Shown here piece by piece: positions 43,802-46,940 of a stretch of 46,940 bases of DNA. A program made the position numbers and the translations under genes. The DNA comes from Williamsia herbipolensis (GTDB lineage: Bacteria; Actinomycetota; Actinomycetes; Mycobacteriales; Mycobacteriaceae). Numbering within the stretch: the first letter of the stretch is position 1; each line of letters opens with the position of its first letter. Where the stretch lies: contig NZ_JXYP01000037.1 of the NCBI RefSeq assembly GCF_000964005.1, forward strand, positions 1 through 46,940, read 5' to 3'. Below the pieces are notes generated by a model that had not been told where the DNA came from, searched no databases, and saw only the letters and a program-made list of their open reading frames with translations.

Positions 43802-44863
43802 ATGTCCGCCAGTACCTTGATCGAGGATTACCCCCACCGGATGGGAGGTCATTGCGGATCGGGCGCGATGCGGGATCTGCTGCACTGGAATGGCCTGGGG
43901 TGGGACGGGCCGCCAGATGAGGGTTTGGTGTTCGCGCTCGGCGGTGCACTGGGGCTGTCCTATGTCCGATCGAAGGACCTGACTCCGCCGCTGTACCTGG
44001 TGGGACGGAACTCTGACTTCGAGATCGATCTACCGCGCCGCCTCGGTGGCCAGGTCGACGTCCTGACTACAGACGATGCCGCGGAGGGATGGTCCTGGGT
44101 GGCCGACGAGATCGATGCCGGTCGACCAAGTCTCGTGTGGGGCGACATCGCTGAACTGCCGTACCTACGAGTCCAGCTGCAAATGAGCCGCCACGACATT
44201 GTTGTGATCGGCTACGACGAGGCCCAGGGCATTGCCTTCGTCGTGGACAACGACCGCGCGGAGGTACAAGAGGTCCCACTCGACGCACTGGCACGTGCTC
44301 GATCATCGACGGCATTCCCGGAGCCGACCCGTCACCGCACCTACCGCATCACCTGGCCGCAGGAGTTGCCAGATCTGCGATGCATCGCCGCGGACGCGTT
44401 TCGCCAGTCCGCAGACAGTATGCGCCGGCCGTCCGAGCCCGGAATCGTCGATGTTGCGGCGACGGGAGCCGAAGGCCTGGCCGCAGCTTCACTTCTGGCG
44501 GACGACATCCAGACCTGGGGCGACCTCCCCGCCGAAGAGCTCGAGGTTTTCCTGTTCAGTCTGCGTGCATTCGTCGAGAAAGCCGGCACAGGCGGCGGAC
44601 TGTTTCGTCGCCTGCTCGCCCAAGGGTGCGGCGATGTTGCACGTCTGACCGGTGATGGCGCGACAGCGGAGCTCGCAATCGCGGCCGGCGATTGTGCGCA
44701 AGCGTGGACCGACGCCGCACGGGTGGGAACCCAGCGCGACGTCGAAATACGAGCCCGCGTGGAGAACGTGGCTGCGGCGGCCAGCAGCCTCCCTGAACTG
44801 GAGCTCAAGTTGGTCGAGTCCCTCGAATCCGCTGCGCTCTCGCTGAGACTTGCGGGTCGTTGA
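43802..44863 (+). CDS. BtrH N-terminal domain / DUF4872 protein
   Basis: This 353-residue protein has a BtrH-type N-terminal domain, a papain-like fold with an apparent catalytic Cys18 (GGHCGSGAM), His131 (SRHDIVVIGYDE) and a following acidic residue (VVDND, Asp149 or Asp151). A DUF4872-like helical C-terminal half follows. BtrH transfers an acyl group from a carrier protein in butirosin biosynthesis, so an acyl- or peptidyl-transfer activity is possible here. It lies 90 nt after the ferredoxin reductase gene in the same direction, a place that suggests acyl transfer to or from a product of the alkane pathway. The actual substrate is unknown. Confidence 0.75.
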   Translation: MSASTLIEDYPHRMGGHCGSGAMRDLLHWNGLGWDGPPDEGLVFALGGALGLSYVRSKDLTPPLYLVGRNSDFEIDLPRRLGGQVDVLTTDDAAEGWSWVADEIDAGRPSLVWGDIAELPYLRVQLQMSRHDIVVIGYDEAQGIAFVVDNDRAEVQEVPLDALARARSSTAFPEPTRHRTYRITWPQELPDLRCIAADAFRQSADSMRRPSEPGIVDVAATGAEGLAAASLLADDIQTWGDLPAEELEVFLFSLRAFVEKAGTGGGLFRRLLAQGCGDVARLTGDGATAELAIAAGDCAQAWTDAARVGTQRDVEIRARVENVAAAASSLPELELKLVESLESAALSLRLAGR

Positions 44864-45212
44864 CGGCCCACAGCCGGTCTGTACGGACACTGGGCGCCGC
44901 GTGGATCGTCTGGTACCTGCGGATAAGAGTGATGATGCGCGGCGCGATGCTCTTAGCCCGCCGGGCGGAAGTGAGCGAGGCGGCGCGCACCGACTCGGTT
45001 CCCGGGCGCCTGGACGGTACCGAGCAACTGAAGTACGACGTATGCATGCGCGTCGAAATTGCATCGCTAGCGGCGCGCCACCCTGACCGGCCGCAAGTAA
45101 AGGGAACCGAGACACACACCGATCTATCTGAGTCGGAACACGAACGGTATGAGAGCTGCTCGCAGCACCCAAGGTTTACGGCGACGGTCGCCGGTATCAG
45201 GAGGAGCGCGTC
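44864..45212. other. 349-nt gap without a supported gene
   Basis: Open frames exist in several phases but none has family features or a good start. The last bases contain the AGGAG ribosome binding site of the hydrolase at 45213. I see no repeat or strong hairpin. A promoter for the hydrolase probably lies here. Confidence 0.4.
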
Positions 45213-46103
45213 ATGAGTAGCGTTGCACGCCAACGGGTCCGAACTACGGACGGGATCACTCTCGTCGCAGACTACTATCACCACACAGGTGCCGGTCCCG
45301 TGGTGATCCTCCTCCACGGCGGTGGCCAGAATCGCCACGCGTGGCGCGAGTCTGCTCAGCGTCTCCACGATCGCGGATACACGGTGGTTGCCTACGACGC
45401 CCGCGGACACGGTGACAGCGACTGGGACCCGGACGGCAACTACGACATCGAACGACTTGCTGCCGACCTCACCGCGGTCCGAGATCACTTCGCCGCAGAC
45501 ACGCCTCCGGTGGTTGTGGGCGCATCCCTTGGGGGCATGACCATCCTTGGCGCGCATAGGAGTTCGGCCGCGAGCTCGTGGGGCGCAGTTGTCCTGGTCG
45601 ACGTCACTCCTCGATTGGAGATCGACGGCGCGCGGCGAGTAGTAGCCTTTATGGCTGCCTACCCCGACGGCTTCTGCTCTTTAGAAGACGCCGCGGAAAT
45701 TATTGCTGCCTACAACTCGCGACCCGAGCGGGCGAAAAGTCGCAGTGGCTTGCACAAAGTGCTCCGACAGCGCGAAGACGGCCGGTGGATATGGAGATGG
45801 GACCCGGCATTCGTACACTCCAATTTCGAGTTTCTCCGCGGAGAACCGACTGCCGGACACGAACAGTTCGAAGCGATCAGTCAACTGCTCATCGACGGCG
45901 CCCAACGGGTCACTGCGCCGACGCTTCTCGTGCGCGGCCTATTATCCGACGTAGTTTCGACCGCGACCGTCGACGAATTCAAGCAACTGGTGCCTCACGC
46001 CGAGGTAGTCGACGTGTCCGGCGCCGGCCACATGATAGCCGGGGACAACAACGACGCGTTCACCGCCGCGTTAGTCGATTTTCTGGACCGCGACAAGTTG
46101 TAA
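45213..46103 (+). CDS. Alpha/beta hydrolase
   Basis: This 296-residue hydrolase has the oxyanion loop LLHGGGQNRHAW, the nucleophile elbow GASLGG with Ser105 and a C-terminal catalytic His in GAGHMIAGDN. The family includes esterases, epoxide hydrolases, C-C hydrolases and haloperoxidase-like enzymes. It is separated from the preceding gene by 349 nt, so it may be its own unit. The AAACG/CGTTT pair at 46103-46117, right after the stop, is a weak hairpin. Confidence 0.88.
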   Translation: MSSVARQRVRTTDGITLVADYYHHTGAGPVVILLHGGGQNRHAWRESAQRLHDRGYTVVAYDARGHGDSDWDPDGNYDIERLAADLTAVRDHFAADTPPVVVGASLGGMTILGAHRSSAASSWGAVVLVDVTPRLEIDGARRVVAFMAAYPDGFCSLEDAAEIIAAYNSRPERAKSRSGLHKVLRQREDGRWIWRWDPAFVHSNFEFLRGEPTAGHEQFEAISQLLIDGAQRVTAPTLLVRGLLSDVVSTATVDEFKQLVPHAEVVDVSGAGHMIAGDNNDAFTAALVDFLDRDKL

Positions 46104-46385
46104 AACGACCGGCGTTTGTGCGACCACGTCGTCGGCGAACAACGGCCAGTGGGTCTCGTCGGTGAACCCGTCGATCATGGCGCGCGCTTGTTCGTGTCAG
46201 ATCGCGGTCACCGACCCCCTCAGCCCGCGACGAGCAACAGCCCGAACACGACGTCGGGGCATACCTAGTATCGGCGACGATGAGTCCGCAGCGGTGTTTA
46301 CCGCGTTAAAGGCCGCTGCTCCACTCCGGGCTTCGGCGATGGTGCTGCTGGAACGAATACGACAGACTCGACGTGATGCGGACGT
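46104..46385. other. Gap, possibly with a minus-strand gene remnant
   Basis: No complete gene is visible. On the minus strand a short stretch at about 46110-46190 reads MIDGFTDETHWPLFADDVV, which looks protein-like but has no recognisable family and ends at the hydrolase stop. It may be the remnant of a gene cut off by rearrangement, or chance. Confidence 0.3.
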
Positions 46386-46697
46386 ATGACACGCGGATGG
46401 ATGCCGGTGCTGCTCGTAGCGGCCGTCCCTGTAGCAACCCTGACCGCCTGCACGCAATGGAGCGATGTGACGACGACCAACGATGCCGCGCACAGCACCA
46501 TCATTCGACTGTTGAACGACTCGCTCGACGGATTACCGACGGCTTCATCCTCCGCCACACCGTCTGCGCGCAAGGTGACGTGTCTGTCTCGGTCGAAAGC
46601 CCCTGCTTTCCCAAGTCCCCGCTCAACTGTTCGATGGCCTGGCCGGAAACGCTCACCAAATAGCAGCCTTCGTAGGTTTATGCGAGCAGCGCTGTGA
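46386..46697 (+). CDS. Small putative lipoprotein, possibly frameshifted
   Basis: The 103-residue frame begins like a lipoprotein: MTRGWMPVLLVAAVPVATLT followed by AC, placing a Cys at residue 22 in a lipobox-like position, then TQWSDVTTTNDAAHSTIIRL. After about residue 52 it becomes a basic, Ser/Arg-rich sequence unlike a secreted domain, and the neighbouring frame stays open for a similar distance. A frameshift near 46540 is therefore possible. The family is not recognised. The 116 nt after it, up to the IS end, hold nothing I can name. Confidence 0.4.
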   Translation: MTRGWMPVLLVAAVPVATLTACTQWSDVTTTNDAAHSTIIRLLNDSLDGLPTASSSATPSARKVTCLSRSKAPAFPSPRSTVRWPGRKRSPNSSLRRFMRAAL

Positions 46698-46813
46698 GAC
46701 GTGGGTCGGTTCGCCAGTCGCCGCCGAGAATCCCGCGAGCTGAACAGAGACTGATCGCTGGGGCGGTTGGACCGCTGAGTCGTAGGGGCACGGCGTCATC
46801 GAACGCAAACGAC

Positions 46814-46940
46814 ACTGAAGTACCCCAGGTTTAGTTCCTACGTCGTTACGAGGGCCGGGACGGCTGACTCGCTGGGGTGTGAGGCTGCCCGTAGGGCGGC
46901 CTCGTACTCGGCTGGGGGTTGATAGCCGAGGGACTCGTGG
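46814..46940 (-). mobile_element. Right end of an IS3-family element (partial, cut by window edge)
   Basis: The last 127 nt are the OrfB-proximal end of an insertion sequence running out of the window. The terminal repeat at 46815-46838 is the exact reverse complement of 103-126. Transposase coding is on the minus strand in both partial copies, so the segment between them is bracketed by directly repeated IS copies. Confidence 0.85.
46838..46940 (-). CDS. IS3-family transposase OrfB, C-terminal fragment
   Basis: Read on the minus strand, the last codons give HESLGYQPPAEYEAALRAAS and end at a TAG (46840-46838) just inside the terminal repeat. HxSLGYxPPxEYE is the usual C-terminal signature of IS3-family OrfB, following the DDE catalytic core. 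The remainder lies beyond the window. Confidence 0.85.
   Translation of the reverse strand, partial: HESLGYQPPAEYEAALRAASHPSESAVPALVTT

Overview
The window looks like one repeat-bounded contig from a mycolic-acid-containing actinomycete (order Mycobacteriales; a Williamsia, Gordonia, Rhodococcus or Mycobacterium relative is plausible, the genus is not decidable here). The signs are a complete mce operon with two yrbE genes, an MmpL transporter, an NDMA-type alcohol dehydrogenase, a CYP153 alkane hydroxylase system and generally high GC. Both ends lie inside copies of the same IS3-family element: exactly 127 nt of its left end at 1-127 and 127 nt of its right end at 46814-46940, both coding on the minus strand.

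Region 1 (0.5-9.3 kb) is the main find: a bicyclomycin-type biosynthetic cluster. A cyclodipeptide synthase (bcmA) is followed by five isopenicillin-N-synthase-like Fe(II)/2-oxoglutarate oxygenases (bcmB, C, E, F, G) and one divergent P450 (bcmD), in the order known for bicyclomycin clusters, with an MFS exporter (bcmT-like) divergent upstream. bcmB has an in-frame TAA at codon 81 in an otherwise intact reading frame, so the final product may be missing or altered.

Region 2 (9.3-12.9 kb) is a scar zone: an IS110-family element, a truncated DNA methyltransferase, a complete P450 and a decayed IS3 element.

Region 3 (12.9-22.9 kb) holds a divergent pair of transcription units around a 27-bp imperfect palindrome: leftward DUF4873 and mmpL; rightward an AurF-like di-iron oxygenase, a Baeyer-Villiger monooxygenase, an SDR, a ferredoxin-type reductase, an alpha/beta hydrolase and a TetR regulator. 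It reads as an undescribed oxidative pathway on a lipid or ketone with its own exporter. A 45-nt near-perfect palindrome and a second IS3 remnant follow.

Region 4 (23.9-32.4 kb) is an mce lipid-import operon (yrbEA, yrbEB, mceA-F, one Mce-associated protein). Region 5 (32.6-46.1 kb) has an AraC/VirS-type regulator, an acyl-CoA dehydrogenase and an operon that could carry a terminal alkane to an acyl-CoA: SCP2-like carrier, acyl-CoA ligase, alcohol and aldehyde dehydrogenases, [2Fe-2S] ferredoxin, CYP153 and ferredoxin reductase, then a BtrH-like protein and a hydrolase. Import (Mce), terminal oxidation and activation to CoA therefore sit side by side. I saw no rRNA, tRNA, CRISPR array or replication gene.
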